From NCBI RefSeq assembly GCF_016464305.1, contig NZ_JAEIOJ010000008.1, positions 175,191-239,190 on the forward strand: a DNA stretch of 64,000 nucleotides, given 5' to 3'. This DNA is from Umezawaea beigongshangensis (GTDB taxonomy: Bacteria; Actinomycetota; Actinomycetes; Mycobacteriales; Pseudonocardiaceae). Positions 17,172 to 25,653 of the stretch are shown one piece after another. The first letter of the stretch is position 1. Every line of letters begins with the position of its first letter. The notes below the pieces were generated by a model. That model did not search any database. It worked only from the letters and a program-made list of their open reading frames with translations, and had not been told where the DNA came from. The position numbers and the translations under genes are program-made.

Positions 17172-17222
17172 GCCGTGGAATTCGTTAAGAAACTTGCCTG
17201 ATTCCACGGCGCTCTGCATACT
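17172..17222 (+). promoter_or_regulatory. Chitosanase promoter with overlapping palindromic operator
   Basis: TTGCCT (17194-17199), a 17-nt spacer and CATACT (17217-17222) form a good sigma-70-type promoter. A perfect 10-bp inverted repeat (17172-17181 with 17201-17210) brackets TTAAGAAACTTGCCTGA (17185-17201), an imperfect palindrome covering the -35. The inner motif resembles, from memory, the CsnR operator of actinobacterial chitosanase genes. Confidence 0.65.
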
Positions 17223-17340
17223 CCGATCTCGCACGACCCACCCACCGACCCCACCGCGTCCGCACGCCCGGAGCCACGGCCCCCCTGCTCGGGCATCCGG
17301 CACGCCGCGGACCGGTGGCCCTGCACGAAGTGGACACCTC

Positions 17341-18588
17341 GTGAAGCGTCACAACACGATCCGGCTCACGGCCGTGGCGGCGGTCACCGCGCTGGCCGCG
17401 GCGGGCACCGCACTGGTCCTGATGCAGACGGCCTCGGCCGCCGCCGGGACCGGACCGATCACCGGCCTCGGCGGCAAGTGCCTCGACGTCGCCGCCGCCA
17501 ACAGCGCCAACGGCACCGCCGTGCAGCTCTACGACTGCAACGGCACCGCCGCGCAGACCTGGACCGTCGACACGACCGCGGGCACCGTCACGGCCCTTGG
17601 CAAGTGCCTCGACGTGAGGGACCACGGCACCGCGAACGGCGCGGCCCTCCAGATCTGGAACTGCGCCGGCAGCGCCAACCAGAGGTGGACGGTCAGCTCC
17701 GCCCGCGACGTGGTCGGCACCGGCAGCGGCAAGTGCCTGGACGTCACCGGCGGCTCCTCGGCCAACAGCACTCCGGTCCAGCTCTGGTCCTGCACCGGGA
17801 CCGCGGGCCAGAAGTGGTCCACCCCGGTCACGGGCGGCTCCCCGACGACCACCACCACGCGGACCACCGCGCCCGCCTCGTCCGACCTCGCCGACCCGGC
17901 GAAGAAGGACGTCGCCATGCGGCTCGTCTCCAGCGCGGAGAACTCCTCGCTGGACTGGCGTGCCCAGTTCGGCTACATCGAGGACATCGGGGACGGCCGC
18001 GGGTACACCGCCGGCATCATCGGCTTCTGCTCCGGCACCGGTGACATGCTGGAACTGGTCGAGCACTACACCTCGGTCGAGCCCGGCAACGCGCTCGCGC
18101 CGTACCTGCCCGCCCTGCGCGCGGTGAACTGGACCGACTCCCACCGGGGTCTCGACCCCGGTTACACCTCGGCGTGGCGGACCGCCGCGGCCGACCCGGT
18201 GTTCCAGCGGGCGCAGGAGCACGAGCGGGACCGGGTCTACTTCGGCCCGGCCGTGGACCGGGCCAAGCAGGACGGGCTGCGCGCCCTCGGCCAGTTCGCC
18301 TACTACGACGCGACCGTCATGCACGGCGGCGGCTTCGACGAGGCCGGGTTCGGCACCATCCGCAGCAGGGCGATGGCTCGCGCGAAGACCCCGGCCCAGG
18401 GCGGTGACGAGGTCGCCTACCTGCACGCGTTCCTCGACGAGCGCGTGGCGGCGATGAGGCTGGAGGACGCGCACAGCGAGACCAGCCGCGTCGACACCGC
18501 CCAGCGGGTGTTCCTGGACGACGGCAACCTCGACCTGAGCACGCCGCTGACGTGGAAGGTCTACGGCGACAGCTACCGGATCGGCTGA
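17341..18588 (+). CDS. Secreted GH46 chitosanase with N-terminal ricin-type CBM13
   Basis: A 415-aa preprotein with a signal peptide (cleavage near Ala35). A ricin B-type beta-trefoil (about 40-165, three QxW repeats) precedes a Thr-rich linker and the GH46 chitosanase domain (about 185-415). The catalytic pair matches Streptomyces chitosanases: E200 in SSAENSS and D218 in DIGDGRG. The order CBM13-GH46 is less common than a bare GH46 domain. GTG 17341 begins the signal peptide; the ribosome-binding site is weak. It should cleave chitosan extracellularly. The upstream palindrome over the promoter suggests repression. Confidence 0.94.
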   Translation: MKRHNTIRLTAVAAVTALAAAGTALVLMQTASAAAGTGPITGLGGKCLDVAAANSANGTAVQLYDCNGTAAQTWTVDTTAGTVTALGKCLDVRDHGTANGAALQIWNCAGSANQRWTVSSARDVVGTGSGKCLDVTGGSSANSTPVQLWSCTGTAGQKWSTPVTGGSPTTTTTRTTAPASSDLADPAKKDVAMRLVSSAENSSLDWRAQFGYIEDIGDGRGYTAGIIGFCSGTGDMLELVEHYTSVEPGNALAPYLPALRAVNWTDSHRGLDPGYTSAWRTAAADPVFQRAQEHERDRVYFGPAVDRAKQDGLRALGQFAYYDATVMHGGGFDEAGFGTIRSRAMARAKTPAQGGDEVAYLHAFLDERVAAMRLEDAHSETSRVDTAQRVFLDDGNLDLSTPLTWKVYGDSYRIG

Positions 18589-18596
18589 TCGGCCGC

Positions 18597-18633
18597 GCAC
18601 GAGGCCCCCGTCGCACCGGCGGGGGCCTCGTGC
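18597..18633 (+). terminator. Terminator after the chitosanase gene
   Basis: A 14-bp perfect stem (18597-18610 with 18620-18633) with a 9-nt loop begins 8 nt after the stop codon. Confidence 0.88.
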
Positions 18634-18724
18634 CGTCCGGGGACGTTCCGCCCGGCCGGGCACGGACCGGACACGGCCTCCACCGGTCGTGCGGGACCGG
18701 CCGGGCCGCCGTTAAACTCCTGCG

Positions 18725-19948
18725 GTGATCGATCGGCTCGAATCCTGGTACGCGGTGCTGGCCGAGATCGTCAACAGGTCGCACACGGCGAGCGCCGACG
18801 ACTTCGTCGCGATCGTCTCCGCCGCCACCGCCTCGCGGGTGGGCGTGCACGCGGAGGTCTACCTGGCCGACCGCCCCCAGCGCCAGCTCCGCCCGGTGCG
18901 GCCCGAGGGCGGCGCTCCGATGCCGATCGACTCGACGATCGCGGGCCGCGCGTTCCGGCTCATGGAGTTCACCGAGGCCGAGGAGCTGCCCGGCGAGCGT
19001 CCGGTGGTCTGGATGCCCGTGCTCAACGGCACCGAGCGGCTGGGGGTGATCCGACTGGAGCTGCCCCTGGGCACCGACGTGCGCGACGGCTGGCTGCGGG
19101 AGCAGTGCTGGGTGCTCACCGGGCTCGTGGGCCACCTGATGATGACGAAGTTCGCCTACAGCGACCTGCTGCACCGGGTGCGCCGCCCCGATCCCCTCAC
19201 CGTCCCGGCGGAGCTGCTCTGGCAGCTCCTGCCGCCGCAGACCTTCGCCTGCCACCAGCTCGTGATCACCGCCACGATGGAGCCCTACGACCGGGTCGGC
19301 GGTGACGGGTACGACTACGCCGTGGACGCCCGGACGGCGCACCTGGCGGTGTTCGACGCCGTGGGCCACGACATCGAGGCCGGTCTCACCTGCGCCCTCG
19401 CGCTGGCCGCGACCCGCAACGCCCGCCGCGCCGGCGCCGGTCTGATCGAGGCTGCGACGCTGGCCGACGAGGTGATCCGCGGTCGCTTCGACGACTTCCG
19501 GTTCACCACGGCCGTGCTGGCCGAGCTGGACCTGGAGACCGGTGTGCTGAGCTACCTCAACGCCGGTCATCCGCCACCCGTGCTGCTGCGCTCCAGCCGG
19601 GTGGTGAAGACCCTGGACGGCCCGGCGCGCCCGCCGCTGGGCCTGGGCCACCTGAAGCCGGAGACACCGGTGGTGCGGCAGGAGCAGCTGGAGCCCGGCG
19701 ACCGGGTCCTGCTGCACACCGACGGCGTCACCGAGGCGCGCGGCTCCAGCGGCGAGGAGTTCGGCCTGGCCAGACTGGTCGACCTGACCGAGCGGCAGGA
19801 CGGCGCCGGGCTGCCGCCGCCGGAGACCCTGCGCAGGCTGACCCACGCCGTCCTGGGCCACGAGACCGGCGGTCTCCAGGACGACGCGACTCTCCTGCTG
19901 GTGGAGTGGACCGCCGGACGCCCGCTCGACCTGCTCCCGCACGGCTGA
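18725..19948 (+). CDS. SpoIIE/PP2C-type serine phosphatase with GAF-like N-terminal domain
   Basis: A 407-aa cytoplasmic protein. The N-terminal half (about 20-150) resembles a GAF sensor. Residues about 175-400 are a SpoIIE-type PP2C phosphatase with metal-binding motifs GGDGYDYA, DAVGHDIEAG, LLHTDGVTEAR and DDATLLLV. Such enzymes dephosphorylate anti-anti-sigma factors in partner-switching systems. The GTG at 18725 has no ribosome-binding site, but TAAACT (18713-18718) ends 6 nt before it, indicating a leaderless transcript. No anti-sigma or STAS gene is adjacent. The next gene starts 4 nt after its stop. Confidence 0.9.
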   Translation: MIDRLESWYAVLAEIVNRSHTASADDFVAIVSAATASRVGVHAEVYLADRPQRQLRPVRPEGGAPMPIDSTIAGRAFRLMEFTEAEELPGERPVVWMPVLNGTERLGVIRLELPLGTDVRDGWLREQCWVLTGLVGHLMMTKFAYSDLLHRVRRPDPLTVPAELLWQLLPPQTFACHQLVITATMEPYDRVGGDGYDYAVDARTAHLAVFDAVGHDIEAGLTCALALAATRNARRAGAGLIEAATLADEVIRGRFDDFRFTTAVLAELDLETGVLSYLNAGHPPPVLLRSSRVVKTLDGPARPPLGLGHLKPETPVVRQEQLEPGDRVLLHTDGVTEARGSSGEEFGLARLVDLTERQDGAGLPPPETLRRLTHAVLGHETGGLQDDATLLLVEWTAGRPLDLLPHG

Positions 19949-19952
19949 GCCC

Positions 19953-20582
19953 GTGCACCCCGAGCTGCGCACCGCCGACGGCACGCCCCTGCTGCTGTGG
20001 CGCCCGCCCGCGCCGCTGCTCGCGATCTCCTCCGGCCCGCACGGCGGCGGCATCGGCCACCGCGCGTGGGCGCTCAACGCGACCGTCGACCACCTCTACG
20101 ACCGCGACGACCCCGACGAGCACGTGCGGGAGCTGGCCGACGCGCTCGGCCTGCCCGACGGCGGGACCGGACTGCTGACCGCCGTGGACGTCCGCACCGC
20201 CGTGCACGTCACCGACGACGGCGTGCGCGCCTGGGTCACGACCGGCATCGGCGCGCACCCGATCTGGGCCGCCTCCCCCGAACCTCCCCGGTCCGTCCCC
20301 GCGGTGGGCACCGTCAACGCGGTGTGCGTCCTGCCCGTGCGGCTCTCCGACGCCGCGCTGGTCAACGCCGTCGCCACCGCGGCGGAGGCCAAGGCGCAGG
20401 CGCTGGGCGAGGCCGGGGTGCCGGGCACCGGCACGGTCACCGACGCCGTCGTCCTGCTCTGCCCGACCGGCGGCCCGGTCGAGCGCTACGGCGGGCCGCG
20501 CTCGCCGGTCGGGTCGGCGCTCGCCCGCGCCGTGCACGCCTGCGTGCGCGCGGGGCTGGCCACCGACACCTCCCGACGCTGA
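19953..20582 (+). CDS. Adenosylcobinamide amidohydrolase-like protein (CbiZ family)
   Basis: A 209-aa protein resembling the CbiZ family, which removes the aminopropanol tail from adenosylcobinamide during cobinamide salvage. The N-terminal segment LLAISSGPHGGGIGHRAW and the later TTGIGAHPIW and GTVNAVCVLP blocks fit that family. GTG 19953 is 4 nt after the phosphatase stop with no own ribosome-binding site, so translation is probably coupled. No other corrinoid gene or riboswitch is nearby, so its pathway context is missing. An alternative is a CbiZ-fold protein of changed function. Confidence 0.75.
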   Translation: MHPELRTADGTPLLLWRPPAPLLAISSGPHGGGIGHRAWALNATVDHLYDRDDPDEHVRELADALGLPDGGTGLLTAVDVRTAVHVTDDGVRAWVTTGIGAHPIWAASPEPPRSVPAVGTVNAVCVLPVRLSDAALVNAVATAAEAKAQALGEAGVPGTGTVTDAVVLLCPTGGPVERYGGPRSPVGSALARAVHACVRAGLATDTSRR

Positions 20583-20620
20583 CGGGCCCGCCCCCCCGCA
20601 GAGCGGAGGACGGGCCCGTC
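20581..20620. terminator. Convergent terminator between CbiZ-like and M14 peptidase genes
   Basis: Ten-base arms 20581-20590 and 20611-20620 pair perfectly across a 20-nt loop. The left arm starts inside the CbiZ-like stop codon. Confidence 0.65.
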
Positions 20621-20634
20621 GTGCTCGGGAGGAG

Positions 20635-23112
20635 CTACCTGCCGCGCCTCTTGGTGTCGCGCGCGGAGCTGGTGCACACCGAGCCCACGTCCACGGTCTG
20701 CCCGCGGTCGACGTACACGTCGGTCACGCCCACCAGCTTGCCCTTCCGGTTGGTGCAGGTCAGCTGGTACGCCTCCTTCGGCCCGTACGTGGTGGGCGTC
20801 GGCGAGGCGAAGTCCACCCGGCCGGCGCTCCAGTCGTCCACGGCGTTCGGGTCGGCCTGCGCGAAGTTCACGACCAGCGCCGTGTAGTCCCCGGCGGGCG
20901 GGTCGTGCATGACCGCCGTCTCCGAGTTCGTCCCGCCGGTGGCCGACGAGGCGACGACCGCGCCGGTCGAGTCGACGACGTAGAGGTCCCAGTCGGTGTC
21001 GACGGAGCCCCACCTGATCGAGACGGCCGCCTTCCCGTTGTCCGCGTCCGGGAGTCCGGCGATGCGGAACGGGATCGCCTCGGCGGTCGAGTCGGCCGGG
21101 TAGTTCGTGTTGATCGCCGGGACGCCCTCCGGGTTGGCGAGGGTCGTGCCCACCTGCGGCGGCGCCTGCGGATCGCGCCCGAGGCGACCGGCGACGTAGG
21201 GCCGGGTCGAGGCGTTGACCGCCCACGCGAACCGGCCACCGGTCGTGCCCAGGGTCGAGTTCAGGTCGTCCCGCACGTAGATCGGCGGGGTCGTCGAGCC
21301 GTCGGGCTGCAGCACCGGCGAGGTCGGGGTCTGGAACGTCTTGTGCAGCTTCAGCGTGTGCCCGGCGGGGGCGGTGCCCACCAGCGTGGAGTGCGCAGAC
21401 GGGTCGGCCGCGTTCTTCAGCATCTCCAGGAACGCGCCGCGGTTGCCGCCCTTGCCCGCGCCCGCCGCGGGCGCCTGGCCCAGGTACTCGGCCACGACCC
21501 CCTCCGCGAACGGCGGGTGGAACTCGCTCGGGCCGATCTCCAGCGTGTAGCCGAGACCGCCGGTCGCCCAGAACGACCAGTCCTCGGTGGTGCCCGTGGT
21601 GTCGTACAGCGCCCACGACGGCTGGCTGGTGTAGCCGTTGCGGGACGCCATCGCGTCTCCCAGCGCCTTGCTGGCCGCCTCCTCCAGCGGGGGACGCACG
21701 TCCAGCACGCCCGGCACGCGCAGCACCAGGTTCGAGTAGGTGTGCAGGGTCAGCAGGTTCGTCACCTGGCGGTCGGACACGATCGAACGGACGTTGCGGG
21801 TCTCCGGCTCGGAGAACGGGGCCGACCCGCGGAAGGTGTCGCTGCGCCAGTTCGGCGACGCGCCGGAGCCGCCCCAGAAGCCGCCGTAGTTGCGGTTGAG
21901 GTCCGTGCCGCGCTCACGACCGGCCGGGTTCGCGCTGCACACGCCCGTGCGCAGCTCCGGCGGCGAGTCCTCGACCCGGCAGTTCTTGCGCTTCATCTCG
22001 TAGTCGAACCGGGAGAAGTCGCCGCGCGGTTCGGCCTCGCGGGAGATGGTGAAGCCGTCGGGGTTCACCACCGGCACGACGACGTTGCGCGTCCGGTCGA
22101 CCAGGCCGCGGATCTCCGCGTCCTTCGCGTAGCCCCGGACCAGCTCGTACGCCCACTCCATCGCGTGCTCCGCCGCGGGCCACTCGCGCGCGTGGTGCAG
22201 GGCCAGGGTGAGGTTGACGGGCTTTCCGTCGGCGGTGTTGCCGACGTTCTGGGCGATCTCCAGGGCGACGACGTCCTTGCCCTCGATCGTCGGGTGCGGC
22301 AGCGTCACGGCGCGCGCGATCCTCGGGTTCGTGCGCGCGAGCTCCTTCACCTCGTACTCGTAGTCCCACAGGTGGCGGTAGCTCGTCCGGCCGGACGGCA
22401 GGCCGGTGCTCGCCGTCCTGGCGGCGTACTCCCGGTCCTCCGCGGCGTTGGCGCGCGACGTGGCCGACAGGTCGGGGTTCAGCACCTCGAAGGTGAACCC
22501 GCTCTCGCGCAGCGTCCGGCGGTCCTCCTCACCGGCGAGCACGACCTCGACGCCGGTCGCGTCGGCCTTCTCCGTCACGTCCAGGCCGAGGCCCAGGAGC
22601 GTCGACTTGTCCTGCTGGCTCGCGGTGGACACCCGCACCAGCTCCGCGCGCTCGGTGGGCCCGCCCTGACGGTCGATCGCGAGGAAGTCCACGCCCAGCA
22701 CGACGCTGCGCGCGCCGCCGCCGTAGCGGCAGCCCTGGACCACGAGCTGCTGGCCCTCGCGCACGAAGCTCTCCGCGAACTCCCGGTTGGCCAGCGCGGC
22801 GGACGCCGCGACCAGCTCGCCGGTGGCCTTGTCGAACACCGCCACGTCCCAGTCGCCCGGGGCGCCCTCGTGATCGGTCAGCCGCGCCTGCACCAGGCCG
22901 TCGACCGAGGAGGTGACCTCGCGCCGGTCCACGCCCGCCGCCGTCGCGGGCAGCACCTCCTGGAAGCAGGACCGCGCCACCGCGCGGTCGGCGCGCAGCA
23001 CGTTCTCCTGCGCGGACGCGACCGGCGCGTTCAGTCCGAAGATCACCGCCGCGCCCACCCCGAGCGCGGCCACCGCCCTGACGCTGCTCGTTCTGGAAGG
23101 AGAAGGTGTCAT
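20635..23112 (-). CDS. Secreted M14-family zinc carboxypeptidase with flanking beta-sandwich domains
   Basis: An 825-aa preprotein. After the signal peptide (to about Ala35), residues 40-150 form a predicted beta-sandwich. The M14 domain follows (about 250-620) with zinc ligands H307 and E310 in HHAREW, a later His in LLTLHTYSN, the TDLNRNYGGFWGG substrate-binding block and the catalytic Glu in YTLEIGP. A second beta-sandwich of bacterial pre-peptidase type lies near 690-790, and the tail has two Cys. ATG 23112 follows a GGGGGG tract. It is larger than typical 430-aa M14 enzymes because of the added modules. It likely trims peptides in the medium. Confidence 0.9.
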   Translation of the reverse strand: MTPSPSRTSSVRAVAALGVGAAVIFGLNAPVASAQENVLRADRAVARSCFQEVLPATAAGVDRREVTSSVDGLVQARLTDHEGAPGDWDVAVFDKATGELVAASAALANREFAESFVREGQQLVVQGCRYGGGARSVVLGVDFLAIDRQGGPTERAELVRVSTASQQDKSTLLGLGLDVTEKADATGVEVVLAGEEDRRTLRESGFTFEVLNPDLSATSRANAAEDREYAARTASTGLPSGRTSYRHLWDYEYEVKELARTNPRIARAVTLPHPTIEGKDVVALEIAQNVGNTADGKPVNLTLALHHAREWPAAEHAMEWAYELVRGYAKDAEIRGLVDRTRNVVVPVVNPDGFTISREAEPRGDFSRFDYEMKRKNCRVEDSPPELRTGVCSANPAGRERGTDLNRNYGGFWGGSGASPNWRSDTFRGSAPFSEPETRNVRSIVSDRQVTNLLTLHTYSNLVLRVPGVLDVRPPLEEAASKALGDAMASRNGYTSQPSWALYDTTGTTEDWSFWATGGLGYTLEIGPSEFHPPFAEGVVAEYLGQAPAAGAGKGGNRGAFLEMLKNAADPSAHSTLVGTAPAGHTLKLHKTFQTPTSPVLQPDGSTTPPIYVRDDLNSTLGTTGGRFAWAVNASTRPYVAGRLGRDPQAPPQVGTTLANPEGVPAINTNYPADSTAEAIPFRIAGLPDADNGKAAVSIRWGSVDTDWDLYVVDSTGAVVASSATGGTNSETAVMHDPPAGDYTALVVNFAQADPNAVDDWSAGRVDFASPTPTTYGPKEAYQLTCTNRKGKLVGVTDVYVDRGQTVDVGSVCTSSARDTKRRGR

Positions 23113-23245
23113 CAGAACCCCCCGTTCGTCCGTCGACGGGTGTCGACGGACGTCGACGGTAACGACGCGGAGGCCCCGTGGTAACCGCAATTCGTCTGAT
23201 GTCGAGCGGGCGAACGCGGCAGCGCGGCGACTAGGCTCCCCCGCG

Positions 23246-24202
23246 ATGAGACGCAAGCTCAGGCCACCGCTGCCGCAGCGGCACGGACTCGACCCCGCTC
23301 GGCTGCGGATGCCCGCCGAGGGCACGTGGGCCACCCTGCGCGACCACCTCGTGGAGCGGTTGCCGCGGGCGGCCCCGGACCGCATCGACGCGATGCTGCG
23401 CGAGGAGCGGATCGTCGACGCCGACGGCCCGCTCGCGCCGGACGCGCCGTTCGTGCCCAACTCGGTGATCTGGTTCCACCGGGACCTGCCGGAGGAGTTC
23501 CCGGTCCCGTTCGACGTGCGCGTGGTGCACCGCGACGAGAACCTCCTGGTGGTGGACAAGCCGCACTTCCTCGCGACCATCCCGCGGGGCAAGCACGTCG
23601 TGCAGACGGCGCTGGTGCGGCTGCGTCAGGAGCTGGGCCTGCCCGACCTCAGCCCGGCGCACCGGCTGGACCGGGTCACGGCGGGGCTGGTGATGTTCGT
23701 CGTGCGCCGCGAGCTGCGCGGCGCGTACCAGACGATGTTCCGGGACCGCCTGGTGCACAAGGAGTACGAGGCCGTAGCGCCGCACGACCCCGCGCTGGAG
23801 CTGCCGCGCGTGGTGCGCAGCCGCATCGTCAAGGAGCGCGGGGTGATCACGGCGCAGGAGGTGGCCGGCGAGCCCAACGCCGAGACGCTCGTCGAACTGC
23901 TGGAGCACCGCGACGGCCTGGGCCGCTACCGGCTGCTGCCGCGCACCGGGCGCACCCACCAGCTGCGGCTGCACATGAGCGGCCTGGGCGTGCCGATCCT
24001 CGGCGACGACTTCTACCCGCTGCTCACCGAGAAGCCGCTCGACGACTTCACCCGGCCGTTGCAGCTGCTCGCGCGGGTGCTGGAGTTCACCGACCCGGTG
24101 AGCGGCGAGCACCACCGGTTCACCAGCGGCCTCGGGCTCACGGCGTGGTCCGCCCCCGAGGAGTGGGCCCGCGGTCCCGCCGAGGACCGGGACGCGTCGT
24201 GA
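23246..24202 (+). CDS. RluA-family pseudouridine synthase
   Basis: A 318-aa RNA pseudouridine synthase of the RluA family. The catalytic Asp is in HRLDRVTAG; LLPRTGRTHQLRLHM and VVDKPHFLA are further family motifs. A short N-terminal domain precedes the catalytic core. The ATG at 23246 has no ribosome-binding site, but TAGGCT (23232-23237) ends 8 nt upstream, consistent with a leaderless transcript. The specific RNA target cannot be assigned. It is divergent from the M14 peptidase gene. Confidence 0.92.
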   Translation: MRRKLRPPLPQRHGLDPARLRMPAEGTWATLRDHLVERLPRAAPDRIDAMLREERIVDADGPLAPDAPFVPNSVIWFHRDLPEEFPVPFDVRVVHRDENLLVVDKPHFLATIPRGKHVVQTALVRLRQELGLPDLSPAHRLDRVTAGLVMFVVRRELRGAYQTMFRDRLVHKEYEAVAPHDPALELPRVVRSRIVKERGVITAQEVAGEPNAETLVELLEHRDGLGRYRLLPRTGRTHQLRLHMSGLGVPILGDDFYPLLTEKPLDDFTRPLQLLARVLEFTDPVSGEHHRFTSGLGLTAWSAPEEWARGPAEDRDAS

Positions 24203-24291
24203 CCGGGTCCGTCCACCTCGACCACGAGGTGCGCGCGGCCGTCGTCGACCCGATCGCCACCGCGCGCGGTGCGATCTCCTGCGCCAGCTGA
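24199..24291 (+). CDS. Possible 30-aa peptide coupled to the pseudouridine synthase gene
   Basis: GTG 24199 overlaps the TGA of the preceding gene (GTGA), opening a 30-codon frame that ends TGA at 24291. The product (MTGSVHLDHEVR...) is not recognised, has no membrane segment, and could be chance or a leftover gene end. It is reported because the overlap geometry is that of coupled genes. Confidence 0.25.
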   Translation: MTGSVHLDHEVRAAVVDPIATARGAISCAS

Positions 24292-24328
24292 GACAGGAGT
24301 AACGCCGGGCGGCGCGCGCACCGACAAG

Positions 24329-24547
24329 GTGGGCGTGGAAGAGCAGACCCCCGGCCGCGGAGACGGTCGTTCCCGGATCGTCGTCGCGCTGGCGCTGGTG
24401 TTCGCGGCCGTGGCCGTCGTGCACGCGGTGTGCGCTCTGGTGGACCGGACCTCGTGGCAGTGGGTGGTGGTCGTCCTCGCGGGCGGCGCGTCGGCGGGCC
24501 TGCTGCGCCGGGCGGTCCGCGCTCGCCGCTCGACGCCCGCGGCCTGA
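24329..24547 (+). CDS. Small membrane protein, about 72 aa
   Basis: A small protein with two predicted hydrophobic helices (IVVALALVFAAVAVVHAV and WVVVVLAGGASAGLL) and a charged Arg-rich tail. The family is not recognised. The start is uncertain: GTG 24329 or GTG 24335 are possible and neither has a good ribosome-binding site. The coding-type composition and membrane pattern support a real gene. Confidence 0.5.
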   Translation: MGVEEQTPGRGDGRSRIVVALALVFAAVAVVHAVCALVDRTSWQWVVVVLAGGASAGLLRRAVRARRSTPAA

Positions 24548-24882
24548 TCTCCGACCGCTCCGGACCCTCACCTTCTCGAAAGAGGAAAAAACCACCCTGA
24601 GGAATGACGCTCGGCGTGTTTGATCATGTCGACTTGCACATTCATCCGCGTTGCAATCACGGACAGTCACCTGCGGTTTCTCGGTCGGGTGAAAAAGGTC
24701 GGCATTAGTTGGCCAATGGTCAAGATGGTTCCCGTGCACCGCTCGCGACGCGTTTGTGAATATCGGTCGGCTGCTCGTACGTTTGCCGCGGCGCAGCACC
24801 TCACACCGTCGCGCCGAGCGGGAATCCGACCAGTTCCGGACACGGCCGGTCCGTGTCCGTCAGTGCTCACCAGAGGGTCCGC
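24548..24882. other. AT-richer intergenic region
   Basis: This 335-bp gap is noticeably less GC-rich than its surroundings at about 24580-24780. It includes a TTGGCCAA palindrome near 24710. It probably holds the promoter of the membrane-protein pair downstream, but no hexamer pair stands out and no gene is recognised. Confidence 0.45.
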
Positions 24883-25653
24883 ATGAACATCTACCTCGCC
24901 GGAACGCTGTGGGTCGTCGGCGCGGCCCTCGTCACGGCCGCCGTCGCCTACACCGTCCGCAGGTTCGGCACCGCCACCGGACGCGCGGAGAACAACGAGG
25001 CCGCCGGGATGGTGTTCACGATCGTCGGCGGCCTGCACGCCGTGCTGATCGCGTTCGTCCTCATCGGACTGTTCGACGGCGTGAACACCGCCTCGGACAG
25101 CGCCTACCAGGAGGCCGACGGGCTGGTCGCGCTGACCTGGGCGGCCGAGGCGCTGCCCGACCCGGCGCGCGAGGAGATCAGGGAGCTGGCCCGCGACTAC
25201 GCGACGACCGTCGTGCAGCGCGAGTGGCCGGTGATGGCCGCCGGAGACGACGTCGACGCCGTCGACGACTCCGCGTGGTCGACGCTGGCGACCCTGCGCA
25301 CCACCGTCGACGGCGCCGACGCCTCGACCGCGTGGCAGGAGGAGCGGCGCACCGAGGCGGCCGACCAGCTCTGGAGCGTCTACGAGGCGCGTCAGCAGCG
25401 GCTCAACGCCTCCGCCGGCGACGGGGTGAGCACCGTGATGTGGTTCGCGCTGGTCATCGGCAGCGTCCTGTCGCTGGCGCTGCCGATGATGCTGGGCGGC
25501 CCCAGGGTGCGCAGCCACGTCGTCATCGTCTCCGTGCTCGCGGCGGCGATCACCATGCTGATCTTCGCCATCCAGCAGTTGCAGAACCCGTTCGGCGGTG
25601 GCGCGTCCATCGGCCCCGAGGCGTTCACCTCAGCCCTGGACCGGCTCGGGTGA
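24883..25653 (+). CDS. DUF4239 (bestrophin-like) membrane protein
   Basis: A 256-aa membrane protein with two N-terminal helices (about 5-25, 42-64), a long cytoplasmic or periplasmic alpha-helical segment rich in Glu/Arg/Ala (70-185) and two C-terminal helices (about 190-235). This arrangement and the ENNEAAGMVFTIVGG region fit the DUF4239 family, which is distantly related to bestrophin channels. ATG 24883 follows AGAGGG. It overlaps the next gene by GTGA, so the two are probably co-translated. Confidence 0.82.
   Translation: MNIYLAGTLWVVGAALVTAAVAYTVRRFGTATGRAENNEAAGMVFTIVGGLHAVLIAFVLIGLFDGVNTASDSAYQEADGLVALTWAAEALPDPAREEIRELARDYATTVVQREWPVMAAGDDVDAVDDSAWSTLATLRTTVDGADASTAWQEERRTEAADQLWSVYEARQQRLNASAGDGVSTVMWFALVIGSVLSLALPMMLGGPRVRSHVVIVSVLAAAITMLIFAIQQLQNPFGGGASIGPEAFTSALDRLG

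Noticed and set aside
17042-17340. N-terminal extension of the chitosanase gene
   Set aside because: The frame is open upstream, but it would run through the promoter and operator and place the signal peptide internally.
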